DNA of 64,000 bases from an uncultured Ulvibacter sp. (lineage in GTDB: Bacteria; Bacteroidota; Bacteroidia; Flavobacteriales; Flavobacteriaceae): contig CALSSW010000005.1 of assembly GCA_943789105.1 (NCBI GenBank), forward strand, positions 1 through 64,000. Direction: 5' to 3'. Below are positions 33,570 through 44,337 of the stretch, piece after piece. The notes under the pieces were generated by a model. That model was given only the letters and a program-made list of their open reading frames with translations. It searched no databases and was not told the origin of the DNA. A program made the translations under genes and the position numbers. How positions within the stretch are numbered: position 1 is the stretch's first letter; each line of letters starts with the position of its first letter.

Positions 33570-34760
33570 TTATTGAGCCAACACCTCTTTTATTTGACTC
33601 ATAGCAGCAGTAATATCATCATTAGATGCGGCATAAGAAATTCTAATACAGTTAGGATCTCCAAAGGCTTCTCCGGTTACGGTTGCTACCTTGGCGTTTT
33701 CTAATAAATACAGAGAGAAATCTGTAGCACTATTTATGGTAGTACCACGCAGGGTTTTTCCGAAGTAATAAGAAATGTCTGGAAACACATAAAAGGCTCC
33801 TTGTGGCTCGTTAATTTTAAAGCCGTCTATCTGTGCAAGTAATCCTAAAATTAACCCCCGACGCTCTTTAAATGCCTCTATCATGTACTTTATTTTACTT
33901 GGAGAATTCTTTAAAGCAGTAACAGCTGCTTTTTGTCCAATACAATTGGCGCCACTAGTTACCTGGCCTTGCATTTTAGTGCAAGCTCTAGCGATGTACT
34001 CAGGGGCTCCAATATAACCAATTCTCCAACCTGTCATGGAGAAGGCTTTAGAGAGGCCATTTACAGTCACTGTGCGATCATACATGTCTTCAAAGTGAGC
34101 CATAGATGCATGCTGTTGCGTAAAATTTATATGCTCATAAATTTCATCACTAATTACAATAATATCTGGAAATTTAACTAAGACATCTGCCAAAGCTCTT
34201 AGCTCCTCTTTGCTATATACCGAGCCACTTGGGTTGCAAGGGCTGCTGTATATCATCATTTTGGTTTTTGGGGTAATGGCCTTTTCAAGCTCTTGGGGGG
34301 TCACTTTAAAATCTGTGTCGATAGAGGTTTTTATCTCAACAGGAATACCACCGGCTACCTTAGAAATATCACTATAGCTCACCCAATAAGGAGCAGGTAG
34401 TAACACCTCATCACCAGGGTTTAACAATACTTGTGCGAGGTTGTAAAGTGATTGTTTTGCTCCGGTAGATACCACTATTTGAGAAGCAGTATATGTGAGG
34501 TTGTTATCTCTTTTAAATTTTGTTATAACGGACTGTTTAAGATCTGCGTAACCATCTACAGGTGTGTAGGAGTGGTAGTTTTCTTCCACAGCTTTAATGG
34601 CTGCAATTTTCACGAAGTCTGGCACTGTAAAATCTGGTTCTCCTAGGCTTAAACCTATAATGTTTTCTCCAGCTTGTCTTAATTCTCTTGCTTTAGCTGC
34701 CATGGCTAGTGTAGCAGAGGTGGCCATGCTGTTTATTCTGTTAGAGAGTTTACTATTCAT
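33570..34760 (-). CDS. Pyridoxal-phosphate aminotransferase, aspartate aminotransferase family (class I)
   Basis: 396 residues. PLP enzyme, probably aspartate/2-oxoglutarate aminotransferase. Family signatures: LSLGEPDFTVPDFVK, SSPCNPSGSVYSKEEL, VISDEIYEHI, and the PLP-binding lysine in NGLSKAFSMTGWRIGY. Lies only four bases after the desaturase stop on the same strand, so both probably share one transcript. Exact amino-donor specificity is not clear from sequence. Confidence 0.9.
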   Translation of the reverse strand: MNSKLSNRINSMATSATLAMAAKARELRQAGENIIGLSLGEPDFTVPDFVKIAAIKAVEENYHSYTPVDGYADLKQSVITKFKRDNNLTYTASQIVVSTGAKQSLYNLAQVLLNPGDEVLLPAPYWVSYSDISKVAGGIPVEIKTSIDTDFKVTPQELEKAITPKTKMMIYSSPCNPSGSVYSKEELRALADVLVKFPDIIVISDEIYEHINFTQQHASMAHFEDMYDRTVTVNGLSKAFSMTGWRIGYIGAPEYIARACTKMQGQVTSGANCIGQKAAVTALKNSPSKIKYMIEAFKERRGLILGLLAQIDGFKINEPQGAFYVFPDISYYFGKTLRGTTINSATDFSLYLLENAKVATVTGEAFGDPNCIRISYAASNDDITAAMSQIKEVLAQ

Positions 34761-34764
34761 AATC

Positions 34765-35868
34765 TTAAGCAGTCAAAATAGGTTTTTGCCCCATTTCTTT
34801 AAGGTGTTTAAAATGTGCTATAATTGCTTTTCTTGTTGTCTTGTACTCATTGTATGGCAGATTAAATTCTAAGGCCGTCTCACGTACTATTTTTGAAATT
34901 TTAGTATAGTGTACATGGCTAATGTTAGGAAAAATATGGTGCTCTACTTGGTGGTTTAGACCGCCGGTAAACCAGTTCATTATTCTATTTTTAGTAGAAA
35001 AATTAACGGTTGTAAATAACTGGTGTATTGCCCAGGTATTTTTCATGGTCCCAGAAGGTTCTGGAAGTGGCATATCTGCTGCTTCAATTACATGGGCTAG
35101 TTGAAACACAATACTCAATATTACTCCTGCCACATAGTGCATTATGAAAAATCCAATTAATATTTTATACCAAGCGATATCAAAAAATAGAATTGGTATC
35201 ACAAGCCAAATAGAAAAATAGATTATTTTGGTTAGTATCAAAGTACCCCATTGTGCCGAGGGTTTCGGGAATTTTCCAAATGATAGTTTGCGCTTTAAAT
35301 ATCTTTTTGTTTGTAAAAAATCTGAGGTTATTGCCCAATTAAAAGTAAGTAAGCCGTATAATATGATACTATAATAGTGCTGAAATTTGTGTAATTTGTG
35401 CCATTTAGCATGATTAGAAAATCTAAGTACACGTCCTGCTTCTAGGTCTTCATCATGGCCATGAATGTTTGTGTAGGTATGGTGCAGTACGTTATGTTGT
35501 ACTTGCCAATTGTACACATTTCCAGCCAGTATATAAATACTACTTCCTAGTACTTTATTGATCCATTTCTTTGAGGAATAAGCACCATGGTTAGCATCAT
35601 GCATAACATTCATACCTATTCCGGCCATACCAACACCCATGACCATTGTCATTAACACTTGCGCCCAGGTTGGCATATCAAGAGTGAGTAATAAAAAATA
35701 AGGCGTAAGGTATATTGAAAACATGATTACAGTTTTTAAATGTAGTTTCCAGTTTCCAGTTCTCTGAATTTCGTTCTCTTTAAAGTAGGCGTTTACACGC
35801 TTGTTTAGTGTTCTGAAAAATTTTCCAGAATCAAGTCTCGAAAACTTTAATTGATTATTTGTCAACAT
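34765..35868 (-). CDS. Membrane fatty acid desaturase (acyl-CoA/lipid desaturase family)
   Basis: 367 residues with several hydrophobic helices. All three His boxes of membrane desaturases are present: HDANHG, HNVLHHTYTN and HQVEHHIFP. It introduces a double bond in membrane acyl chains using a diiron site. Upstream of the aminotransferase with a 4-base gap, and divergent from rsmG. Confidence 0.92.
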   Translation of the reverse strand: MLTNNQLKFSRLDSGKFFRTLNKRVNAYFKENEIQRTGNWKLHLKTVIMFSIYLTPYFLLLTLDMPTWAQVLMTMVMGVGMAGIGMNVMHDANHGAYSSKKWINKVLGSSIYILAGNVYNWQVQHNVLHHTYTNIHGHDEDLEAGRVLRFSNHAKWHKLHKFQHYYSIILYGLLTFNWAITSDFLQTKRYLKRKLSFGKFPKPSAQWGTLILTKIIYFSIWLVIPILFFDIAWYKILIGFFIMHYVAGVILSIVFQLAHVIEAADMPLPEPSGTMKNTWAIHQLFTTVNFSTKNRIMNWFTGGLNHQVEHHIFPNISHVHYTKISKIVRETALEFNLPYNEYKTTRKAIIAHFKHLKEMGQKPILTA

Positions 35869-35975
35869 AACGTTTGGGTTAATTTAAAACAAAAATAAAC
35901 ATCTATAACCTAAAAGGTCTATCGAAAATCATAAAGTTATAAAAGAAAGTCTATTTTTACCTCGTAAATCAAACA

Positions 35976-36626
35976 ATGGAAGAACTACTTCATTATTTCC
36001 CGGGGCTAACAGCGCATCAAATAGCTCAATTTGAGTTGCTTTCTACCCTTTATAAGGATTGGAATTTAAAAATCAATGTTGTGTCTAGAAAAGACATTGA
36101 TGAGATATATTTGCGCCATGTGTTACATTCATTGGCCATTGCCAAGGTTCAGCCTTTTTTACCTGGCAGCTCTGTGCTAGATGTAGGTACTGGGGGCGGT
36201 TTTCCGGGCATTCCTTTAGCTATTTTATTTCCAGAAGTTCAGTTCCACTTGGTAGATAGTATTGGTAAAAAAATTAAAGTAGTGGAGCAGGTGCGTGATG
36301 GTTTAGCGCTTCAAAATGTAAAAATTACCAATGCACGCGCAGAAACTATTACCGGCCAATATGATTTTATTGTAAGTAGGGCTGTAGCCCAGATGGAAAC
36401 CTTTGTAAGATGGGTTAAAAATAGGGTTGCTAAAAAATCAAACCATGATCTAAAAAACGGGATTCTGTATCTTAAAGGGGGAGATTTAACTCAAGAGTTA
36501 GCGCTGTTTCCTAAGGCGACAGTATATCCAATATCCTCTTCTTATAAAGAAGCATTTTTTGAAACAAAAAGCGTGGTTCATCTTCCTTTAAAATTTAAAA
36601 GGCAAATAGAATTTAAAAAAATATAA
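35976..36626 (+). CDS. rsmG: 16S rRNA (guanine-N7) methyltransferase RsmG
   Basis: 216 residues. SAM-dependent methylation of G527 (E. coli numbering) of 16S rRNA. N-terminal NVVSRKDIDEIYLRHVLHSL and the SAM motif SVLDVGTGGGFPGIPLAILFP, plus IVSRAVA, are family hallmarks. Single intact gene with its own terminator. Confidence 0.95.
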   Translation: MEELLHYFPGLTAHQIAQFELLSTLYKDWNLKINVVSRKDIDEIYLRHVLHSLAIAKVQPFLPGSSVLDVGTGGGFPGIPLAILFPEVQFHLVDSIGKKIKVVEQVRDGLALQNVKITNARAETITGQYDFIVSRAVAQMETFVRWVKNRVAKKSNHDLKNGILYLKGGDLTQELALFPKATVYPISSSYKEAFFETKSVVHLPLKFKRQIEFKKI

Positions 36627-36659
36627 AAAAAAGCCCTAACAAATTGTTAGGGCTTTTTT
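36625..36659. terminator. Bidirectional terminator between rsmG and the Omp28-like gene
   Basis: Stem AAGCCCTAAC / GTTAGGGCTT with a five-base loop; A run on one side and T run on the other. Serves both convergent genes. Confidence 0.9.
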
Positions 36660-36675
36660 ATTTGAAGGGATGTGA

Positions 36676-38381
36676 TTACTTTATCACTACAAATTTCTTT
36701 GTTATTGTTGCACCCGCATTAGATATTTTAGCCATGTACGCACCGGCCGCATATCCAGAAACATCAATTGTTTCTTGGTTGCTGATATTTGTTTTGTTGG
36801 TCATTACTTGTCCTAGTATATTATAAATCTCAACAGTTGCATTTTCAACGTTTGAAATATGTAACACAGCACTTGCTGGGTTAGGATAACACGTTCAGTG
36901 TTGACGTAAGGCTCGTTATCTTCAAGGCCAAGCACTCCGTCTGAGTTAAATTGTATTGAGAATCCGGAGCCAATATCACCATTTAAGGCATATATAACAA
37001 GCCCATTTCCATCTTCAAGTGATACGCCATCACCGCTTCCTAATATGCCATTTCCAGAACTATCATACATGTTAAACTCTAGGCAGTCTGCATCAAAATT
37101 AAATCTGTATGTAAATAGTTGGTTGTCATCTGCGGAGGTATAATTCTCTGACTCAATGATATTTCCTGACGAATCTCTAAAATCCCAGGAGTTTTGATGT
37201 GCAAATGTATCTGTGTCAAAACTAAGAAGAATAGTACCTATTGTTTCTAATACAGCATCAAATGATGTAGCACCGTCATTATTGTCATTTACATCATCAC
37301 TTGCAACTGAAATATTAAGGGTGTTGGTGGCTTGTTGGGTAAATGCTATTGCAGGTAATGCAACCTCTTCTTCTTGGAAAGTAGAAAGATCTCCAGTCCA
37401 ATTATAAACTTGAGCAGGACCCCCATTTACACTGTAGGTTATATCAAGGGTTGTTGCCTCATTTGCGCCTAGATTTTCGATACTAATAATTGGAGAGACA
37501 GACCCTAAACAAGTAGGATTGATTTGTGATACAGATTTCAAATTAATATCATTTGACGAGATCCCGGTGTATGAGGGTAGTGCTCCGTTTCCACTAACAA
37601 CGTATTGAGTTGTTTCGGCTATGAAAACCACTACTTCTAAATCTTGGATTTTAACAGGAATGCCGTTTATATCATCTGGGATTGCATACGTAAACTCATT
37701 GCTATAAAATGAACCAGCAGTGGTGTTTGAGATGTCTATACCCCATTGCCCTGTTAACAAATCAATTAACCTGTGCTGGTGTACATAGTTATTACCCATA
37801 TTTCCACCAACTTGAGGTCCCAGTGTATTGTTTTGTAAGACAGCAACATTTAATTTGTTAGTTGTAAGTGGGCTGTTGTCTGTATAGTATGCTTCAACGT
37901 CTATGGTCATAATTCTTGTCTGAACATCTACAACTGCAGTAACTGCAGTATTAGCATAGGAGGCTTGGCCAAGTACGGTATTGCTTGCACCTGCCCATTG
38001 TCCTCTTGAAAGAGCTGTTGTACCATTGTTACCTTGTTCTTGTCCCGGAAAATTTTGACGATTAATAGTTCCCGCAGGGTATCCCGCTAACCCGCTTTGA
38101 TTTGCGATGGCTTGTCCCCATTGTGTTCTAAAGTCTGGTTGGTTTCCATTTGGGTTAGCATAACCACCAGAGTGAATGTTTATTAAGAAAACCTCTCCTT
38201 GGTTATTGTTTTGTATGTTTTGCGCAATGGTATGTCCTTGCGGGCAATACACACAATTTACACCTGTAAATTCTTCAAGAATAACTTTTCTGTTCTCTGG
38301 AGATGTTGATACTATTGTTTGAGCGAATGCGCAAATTCCAATAAAGGAGAATAGCACTGCTAGAGTAATTTTATTTTTCAT
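36676..38381 (-). CDS. Omp28-related secreted protein with T9SS sorting domain (one frame break)
   Basis: About 568 codons from the ATG at 38381 (signal peptide MKNKITLAVLFSFIGICAFAQ). The N-terminal part is the Omp28-type thioredoxin-like domain: KVILEEFTGVNCVYCPQGHTIAQ with a CVYC pair. A beta-rich middle follows with a CARDB-like repeat (ISIENLGANEATTLDITYSVNGG). The T9SS sorting domain starts YPNPASAV, but a break near 36888 puts it in another frame; the C-terminus GAYMAKISNAGATITKKFVVIK stops at 36676. Divergent from the gene at 38506. Confidence 0.85.
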
Positions 38382-38505
38382 AGTTTTTTTCGTAAAAATA
38401 ACTACAAGGGCATGATTTTTTATCATATAAAATGTTAAATTTCATGTAATATCAAAAGAATTTGACTTTTTATTCTCTAGGTTTTATATATTTACTAAAA
38501 AAACT

Positions 38506-39228
38506 ATGAAAACTAAACACTTATTCTTAGCGCTTTGTATGGTTGTAGCCTCTGCTAACGCCCAATTTATATTTTTAGATAGTGATGGCAATACAGTTGA
38601 AAGTGGAACAACAGTTACTTATGGCCAAGGACAAGTTGGTGACCCTGATGGGTTTTACAGTTATTTTGTTGAAAATAACACCTCTGAGGCTATTTTTATG
38701 AAAGCAGAGCTTGTTAGCGCAGAAAACGCAGATGGCTCTTCTTTTGAAATTTGTTTTGGTCTTTGTTATACAGGTATTTCAGTGGGTCAAAAATTTCCAA
38801 ATAATGGAAGTGTTTTTATAGACGCAGAATCTGTAACCTTACCAGGAAACCATTTAGCTAATACCTTAGACAATAACAGTCCTATGGAATTTGCGTTTAG
38901 ATTTTACCAAACAGACCAGGCAGGAACTACTGAACTTGGTAATGATTTTTTTATCACCTATAGATTTGACCCTACTCTCGGAGTATCTAATAATGCGTTT
39001 ATAGATTTTGATATTACTGCCACTTTAGTTAGTGATTATATAGAGACTAGATCTCCAGAGAATTATACTCTTACTATTTACAACAAGAGAGGAAGAAGTG
39101 TAAAAAAGAAGAGAATTACCACCCAAACAAACAGAATGCCGGTTGGAGATTTACCCGCTGGAATGTACTTTATAAGAGTAGTAAATGATCAAAATACTTC
39201 TAAGACAATCAAAATAATCAAGAAGTAA
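38506..39228 (+). CDS. Secreted protein with T9SS-type C-terminal sorting region, unknown function
   Basis: 240 residues. Signal peptide MKTKHLFLALCMVVASANAQ, then a beta-rich domain with two Cys in FEICFGLCYTG. The C-terminal ~60 residues (YTLTIYNKRGRSVKKKRI ... LPAGMYFIRVVNDQNTSKTIKIIKK) resemble a type A sorting domain that lacks the usual YPNP start. No enzymatic motif recognised. Followed by a terminator. Confidence 0.7.
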   Translation: MKTKHLFLALCMVVASANAQFIFLDSDGNTVESGTTVTYGQGQVGDPDGFYSYFVENNTSEAIFMKAELVSAENADGSSFEICFGLCYTGISVGQKFPNNGSVFIDAESVTLPGNHLANTLDNNSPMEFAFRFYQTDQAGTTELGNDFFITYRFDPTLGVSNNAFIDFDITATLVSDYIETRSPENYTLTIYNKRGRSVKKKRITTQTNRMPVGDLPAGMYFIRVVNDQNTSKTIKIIKK

Positions 39229-39246
39229 TAGACGGCCCTAGCACAT

Positions 39247-39284
39247 AAAAAAAGGACTAATGGTATTTCATTGGTCCTTTTTTT
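39247..39284. terminator. Bidirectional terminator
   Basis: Stem AAAGGACTAATG / TATTGGTCCTTT-like pairing (one G-U and A-U wobble) with A and T runs, between convergent genes. Confidence 0.8.
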
Positions 39285-39298
39285 ATAGTTGTATTTTT

Positions 39299-40972
39299 TT
39301 AAAATGCTATGTTAACAGTTGCGCTTACACCATTGCTCTCTGGTACAAACCTACAAACACCCCCCACACAAATAAGACCTCCACGTTGTCTTCCGTAGTT
39401 CATGGAGACGCGAGAGGTGCCTTTAGTGTAACTTCCTCCAAGGCTATAATAGTGTGTTTGTGAATCTTCTCCATCATAGCTCAGTGCTCTGTAGTTCCAG
39501 TTGTCATAGGCGTATACTGCCCAGTTTGAATTGAAATTATATTCAAGCACAAATGCCATCCAGTTTTTTTGATCTTGTTTTGTCCAAAGGTGCTGCCCTA
39601 CGGCTCTTATAGATTTCCCAGCATCTAGTTTATAGGTTCCTTCTACAACGCCTACATTAGACCTAATTTCTCCTTGAGTACCTATAAAGCCCCCTAAGGC
39701 AATAGATTTGTCAATAAAGACATTTTGGTAGGTAAATACAGTGCTAAAGGTTTTAGACCATTTTTTCTTTACCTCCATGTTAAAATCTCTAAAATACCTG
39801 GCTCCAGAACCTAGAAATTTTGCTTTGTAAAATCTATTTTCTATGTTGTACTCTGCGTCAAGACCTCCAAAATAAGCAAAGTTCGCTGCTATTTTAGTGC
39901 CGTACTTTCCTCCCAGAAGTGATCCTTTTTTGATAGTATAGTACAGATCTATTTGCCCACCTAGTTCTCCAGCGCGCTGTTCTGCGTTTTCTATTACAAG
40001 TGCTGGTTGTGGGTTGTAAACATATATATTGGTAAGTAAGTAATCTTGTTGTTTTGTGAGCCCTGGAAGGTAGTTTACCACTTGGTCGTTAAATTGATTG
40101 CCTGCAGCTTGTCTGTCTGCAAAGAAGTTGAAATTCTCTAATCTTCTAAAAGTACCGTTGATTCCTAATCCTTTTTGGCCATACCCTACATTTAATTGAA
40201 GTGCTGTACCGTCATATAATTTTGGTGAAACTAATTGCCCTTCAAAAAATAAAGCGTCTTTTGATTTTGACGCTACTTCAAGGCCTCCATAAAAATTACC
40301 TTTTGCTACATCTAGTCTTCCGCCCACAACATTTACATTGCTTGGCAATTCTAGCTGGGTACCTACATCTTGGTATCTAGCTACATAACTAGCCCCCATT
40401 TTTATATCAATACTCTCTACAGATAATCCTTGGCTTATATCAATATTTGCATCAAAACCTTGCAACACACCCTCTGAGAGTTCAAACCCTATTCTTTGCT
40501 GTCCATAAAGGGCTGTAAAGTCTAGATAGTCTGTGGGGTTGTACTTAATCCGTACACCTCTGATGGCATTGTTAATTCCTAATTGTCTTTCTTCCCAAGC
40601 GCGAAATATAAGACCGCTACCAAACTGATCATAAAAATAACCACCGGTAAGGTCTACCTTTTCATTTTTATAATTAAAATAGTAGGTTGCTACACCATTT
40701 CCGTTAGAAAAAGCTGTAGAATATCCTAGAAGCGCATCTGGCAAGTATGATTCATACTGAACACCAGCAGTAAAATTTTTAAAGGCATAGGAGAGTTGAA
40801 AATAATTATTTGCTCTATACGCATCATCTGGTTGCTCAAAATTAAGTCCTTTATCGTACAAGAGCCACTGTGAGTTTGATTCAAAGCCACCAAAAAAATA
40901 GCCCTCGTCCGCAGATTGAGAAAATGAAAGGGTGGTATACAAAATAGCAATCCCTAGAAGTAAATATTTCAT
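39299..40972 (-). CDS. Outer-membrane beta-barrel protein (DUF6029-like)
   Basis: 557 residues with signal peptide MKYLLLGIAILYTTLSFSQ. Nearly the whole length is alternating amphipathic strands with many aromatic residues, and it ends in Phe (SATVNIAF), typical of an outer-membrane barrel. I associate it with DUF6029 from memory only. It follows the TlpA-like gene by 45 bases on the same strand, and two Omp28-like genes flank the pair, so a shared surface redox or export role is possible. Confidence 0.75.
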   Translation of the reverse strand: MKYLLLGIAILYTTLSFSQSADEGYFFGGFESNSQWLLYDKGLNFEQPDDAYRANNYFQLSYAFKNFTAGVQYESYLPDALLGYSTAFSNGNGVATYYFNYKNEKVDLTGGYFYDQFGSGLIFRAWEERQLGINNAIRGVRIKYNPTDYLDFTALYGQQRIGFELSEGVLQGFDANIDISQGLSVESIDIKMGASYVARYQDVGTQLELPSNVNVVGGRLDVAKGNFYGGLEVASKSKDALFFEGQLVSPKLYDGTALQLNVGYGQKGLGINGTFRRLENFNFFADRQAAGNQFNDQVVNYLPGLTKQQDYLLTNIYVYNPQPALVIENAEQRAGELGGQIDLYYTIKKGSLLGGKYGTKIAANFAYFGGLDAEYNIENRFYKAKFLGSGARYFRDFNMEVKKKWSKTFSTVFTYQNVFIDKSIALGGFIGTQGEIRSNVGVVEGTYKLDAGKSIRAVGQHLWTKQDQKNWMAFVLEYNFNSNWAVYAYDNWNYRALSYDGEDSQTHYYSLGGSYTKGTSRVSMNYGRQRGGLICVGGVCRFVPESNGVSATVNIAF

Positions 40973-41017
40973 AATTGTTGAAATTTTATGTGATTTTATG
41001 TGACGTAACTAGCGCTA

Positions 41018-41503
41018 TTATTTTGAAGTATATTCTTTTACTTTTTCATACAGCTCATACTCGGCCCCTGGATTGTATCCAGAATGTCTATACACAATTT
41101 TGTTGTCTTTAATAACAATAGTAAGTGGAATTGAAGAGGCGCCCAGCGCTCTTTTTAAATCATTGTTGGTATCTAAAAGGATATTATACTCCCATCCCTT
41201 ACCATTTATGAGTGATTTTACTCTTTTTACTGTTCTGCTGTCATCTACAGATACTGCTATTAGAGAAACTCCAGTTTCTTCAATCCAATCTTGGTAGAGA
41301 TCACTTATGGCATCTAGTTCTTTAATACAAGGCACACACCAAGTTGCCCAAAGAGAGACTATAGTTACGCTGTCTTTATTGGCCGTTTTTTGAATACTAG
41401 TAGCGGCTCCTTCAAGGGTGGTAAGAGTAACCGTTGGAAGTTCTTTTTGTGCCATTGTGGCCAAGGAGAATAATAAGATAAAGAGTAATGCAATGTTTTT
41501 CAT
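41018..41503 (-). CDS. TlpA-family thiol-disulfide oxidoreductase
   Basis: 161 residues from the ATG at 41503 (MKNIALLFILLFSLATMAQ signal peptide); an earlier in-frame ATG at 41587 adds a non-signal leader. Thioredoxin fold with the active-site pair in SLWATWCVPCIKEL and the cis-Pro in SSIPLTIVI. Periplasmic reductase. First gene of a two-gene unit with the barrel protein; divergent from the Omp28-like lipoprotein. Confidence 0.9.
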   Translation of the reverse strand: MKNIALLFILLFSLATMAQKELPTVTLTTLEGAATSIQKTANKDSVTIVSLWATWCVPCIKELDAISDLYQDWIEETGVSLIAVSVDDSRTVKRVKSLINGKGWEYNILLDTNNDLKRALGASSIPLTIVIKDNKIVYRHSGYNPGAEYELYEKVKEYTSK

Positions 41504-41640
41504 TTTCGTGATTTTAATTTTTTTAAACAATATTAGGTAATATTTTACAAATTTGTGAGAGTTATGTGATAATTTGATGGCAACCAAAATCTAGGTTGGG
41601 AAATTATTCTATTATATTTGTGTTGTTTAAACAAAAAAAG

Positions 41641-42708
41641 ATGAATAAGAAAATTTTACTACTAACGGGCGTCTTTTTTATTGCAACGCTACTTTTTGTA
41701 TCCTGCAGTAGAACAGAAGAAAACATCCCCCTAGGGCAAGAGACCACAGAGATTACCGTCCAAAATTTTGTAAGACCTGCTTCCCTTAGAGACCAAGAGA
41801 TACCCTTTACAGTGATAACTCAAACGGGTGTTGATGTAACTGCTCAGGCTCAGTTTTACGTAGATGGCGAGCCTATTGATGGAAATGTATTTTCCTCCAG
41901 CGAGGTGGGCGATTTTGAGGCCTATGCTACCTATGATCTGAGATGGAGTTCGAGGTTTCTACAACCCCAGAGAGCTTTAGTGTAATTATTCCAAAGCGTA
42001 AAGTGGTTTTGGAAGACTACACAGGTACCTGGTGCGGCTTTTGCCCAAGTGTAGCTGCTGCCATAGAAGAGGCTTCTCTGCAGAGTGATGATTTAGCGAT
42101 TGTTGCTATTCATATCACTGCCAATTCTAACCCAGACCCAATGCATTTTGATGATGTTGAAATTCTTAGAGACGCATTTGAGATAGATGGATTGCCTCAA
42201 GCACGTATTGATAGGTCCCAATTTTGGTTTGCGCCTTATTTCATCTCAGATGCACTAGAAAATGCTGGGGTTATACGCCACCTCTGCTGTGTCTTTTACA
42301 TCCTCTCTAGAGGGGGATCAACTAATTACACAAGTAAATGTGGTTTCTCAGACGGGTATCAACCTAGTGGAGATAAACTTGTGGTGTATTTGCTTGAAGA
42401 CGGCATTTTGTACGATCAAGAAAACTACTACAATGAAGATCAAACGAGCCCTTATTTTGGTCTGGGAAACCCCATACCAAACTTTGAGCACAACCATACC
42501 CTGCGCTTGTCTTTATCTGCACCCCTTGGAGATGATATTGCCGCAGCCCGCAGCCCTTGAGGAGTATTGCTGTTACCTACAACACCACAATCCCTGCAGA
42601 TTATGTCACAGGAAAACTCTAACATTAATTGCCATGTATGTTTCTGCAGATAACCTTGCCTACAACGCGCAGGTTGGGCCCATTAACGCTGTGGTTGCCT
42701 ACCAGTAA
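41641..42708 (+). CDS. Omp28-related lipoprotein (frame interrupted)
   Basis: Starts at the ATG of 41641; signal ends LLFVSCSR, a lipobox with Cys22. An N-terminal Ig-like part (VTAQAQFYVDGEP) is followed by the Omp28 thioredoxin-like domain (VVLEDYTGTWCGFCPSVAAAIEEA, CGFC pair; GLPQARIDRSQFW). The frame changes near 41940, 42265, 42345 and 42550; the end in the last frame reads YNAQVGPINAVVAYQ. Without the breaks it would be about 355 residues. Paired by type with the T9SS Omp28-like gene at 36.7-38.4 kb. Confidence 0.82.
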
Positions 42709-42737
42709 AAGAATCTTATTACAACATTATTATTAAA

Positions 42738-42768
42738 AAAACCGAAACTCCTGTTTTCGGTTTTTTTT
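42738..42768 (+). terminator. Terminator after the Omp28-like lipoprotein
   Basis: Stem ACCGAAA / TTTCGGT with a short loop followed by eight T. Confidence 0.88.
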
Positions 42769-42794
42769 ATGGCCTATACTAGTATCTTTACAGC

Positions 42795-43863
42795 GTGAAA
42801 AATGTAGATTACATTATTGTTGGTATGGGTATAGCAGGGCTTGTGTTCTCTAAAACCTTGCGTGATCACGGCAAATCTTTCGTGGTTATTGACAGTCCTA
42901 AACAAGGGCGCTACAAAGGCCTCTGGAGGCGTTTTAAACCCAACGGTCTTAAAGCGTTTCACCCCGGCCTGGAACACAGTAGAGTTTGTTTTAAAAGCCG
43001 CAACCTTTTATGAGTCTTTGGCTAGGGATATTGGCCAACAAGTGCTATCTGGGGTAGCCATTCACAGAATTTTAGCAAGCGTTGAGGAGCAAAATAATTG
43101 GATGGTAGCCAGTGATAAAGAAATTTTGTCTAGGTTTCTATCTCCCAAAATTGTAAAAAACAATAACACTGCCATTAGCGCCCCCTTTGGTCTGGGCGCT
43201 GTTACACAGGCTAGTATCATGAGGCCCTATAATTTACTAAAGACCTACCAAGACTTTTTAAAAAAACAGGATCAATTTATAGAAGCCCAGTTTGATTACC
43301 AGGAGTTAATTATTACTAAAACAGCTGTGCAATACAAAGATATAAAGGCAACAAAAATTGTTTTTGCAGAAGGATCTGGGGTAGTACATAACCCTTATTT
43401 TACCATAGATGTTTCCCCACACGGGAAAAAGGTTTTTGTTGGAAATAAAGGAGAGTATATTATTATTAAGGCTCCCGAGTTACAAAGTGAGGCTATTTTA
43501 AAGGGTCCTGTAATGGTTATCCCTCTGGGAGATGATTTGTATAAGGTAGGGGCTAGTTATGGGCGGGATGATTATTCTACTAATGCCACCTTAGGAGCTT
43601 GTGAGGAAATTTCAGCAAAACTCAGCAAAATGATTTCTTGTGATTTTAGCGTTGTAGATCAAGTAACAGGAATACGCCCCACGGTAAAAGACAGAAAACC
43701 ACTTGTTGGTTGCTTGCATAGCACAAAGAGCGTTTCTTTTTTAAATGGTTTGGGTACACGCGGGCTTACCATGGCTCCTAGTTTAGCGGGGCATCTTTAC
43801 GATTATTTAGAAAACGATGTTCAGATTCCTGAGCTTATAGATATAAAGAGGTTTGCCTTGTAA
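42795..43863 (+). CDS. FAD-dependent oxidoreductase (DAO family, one frame break)
   Basis: GTG start. The N-terminal Rossmann motif is YIIVGMGIAGLVFSKTLRDHG. Near 42905-42915 the frame shifts by one base; the other frame continues as ATKASGGVLNPTVLKRFTPAWN. The C-terminal motif is TGIRPTVKDRKPLVGCL and NGLGTRGLTMAPSLAGHLYDYL, as in glycine-oxidase-like FAD enzymes. About 355 residues. Substrate unknown. Convergent with the DUF983 gene. Confidence 0.85.
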
Positions 43864-43874
43864 GGCCCAACGTT

Positions 43875-44246
43875 TTACACTTTACTTTTATCAAAAGAAA
43901 GGAAAAGATTGATCCAAATATTTCTTGACACTCTAGTAATTAGAGGAGACATTACAATAAGAGTTGTTACAATGGCAATAAAAGAGGCTTTTAATCCAAG
44001 GCCAATTATGCCATAGGCAATTGCAAAAGCTACCACGGCAACTGCTACACCAACGGCGTAGCTTACATACATGGCGCCATAGAAAAAGAAAGGCTCTATT
44101 TTAAATTTGGTCTTACAATGCGAGCAGCGCTCATGCATTTTTAAGCTTTGAGAAATGCTATACACTTTATTGTTCTTGTACATATTACCACTGTGGCAAA
44201 TGGGACATTTACCTGTAAAAATACTATAGATTTTATTCCCTCTCAT
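43875..44246 (-). CDS. DUF983 family membrane protein
   Basis: 123 residues. Two zinc-type pairs, CPIC near residue 14 and CSHC near residue 42, precede two hydrophobic helices (YVSYAVGVAVAVVAFAIAYG and a second one). Matches the DUF983 family of small membrane proteins common in Bacteroidota and Alphaproteobacteria. Function unknown. Confidence 0.88.
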   Translation of the reverse strand: MRGNKIYSIFTGKCPICHSGNMYKNNKVYSISQSLKMHERCSHCKTKFKIEPFFFYGAMYVSYAVGVAVAVVAFAIAYGIIGLGLKASFIAIVTTLIVMSPLITRVSRNIWINLFLSFDKSKV

Positions 44247-44337
44247 AGCGCCAATTATGTTTTTTTACCACTACAAAAATAAGCATCTTTGCAAATTCAA
44301 ATAGCACATTTCTTACAAGATTTTATCAAAACAAACT

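Noticed and set aside
37213..37407. Plus-strand frames inside the Omp28-like, aminotransferase and desaturase genes
   Set aside because: Antisense shadows of clearly recognised proteins.
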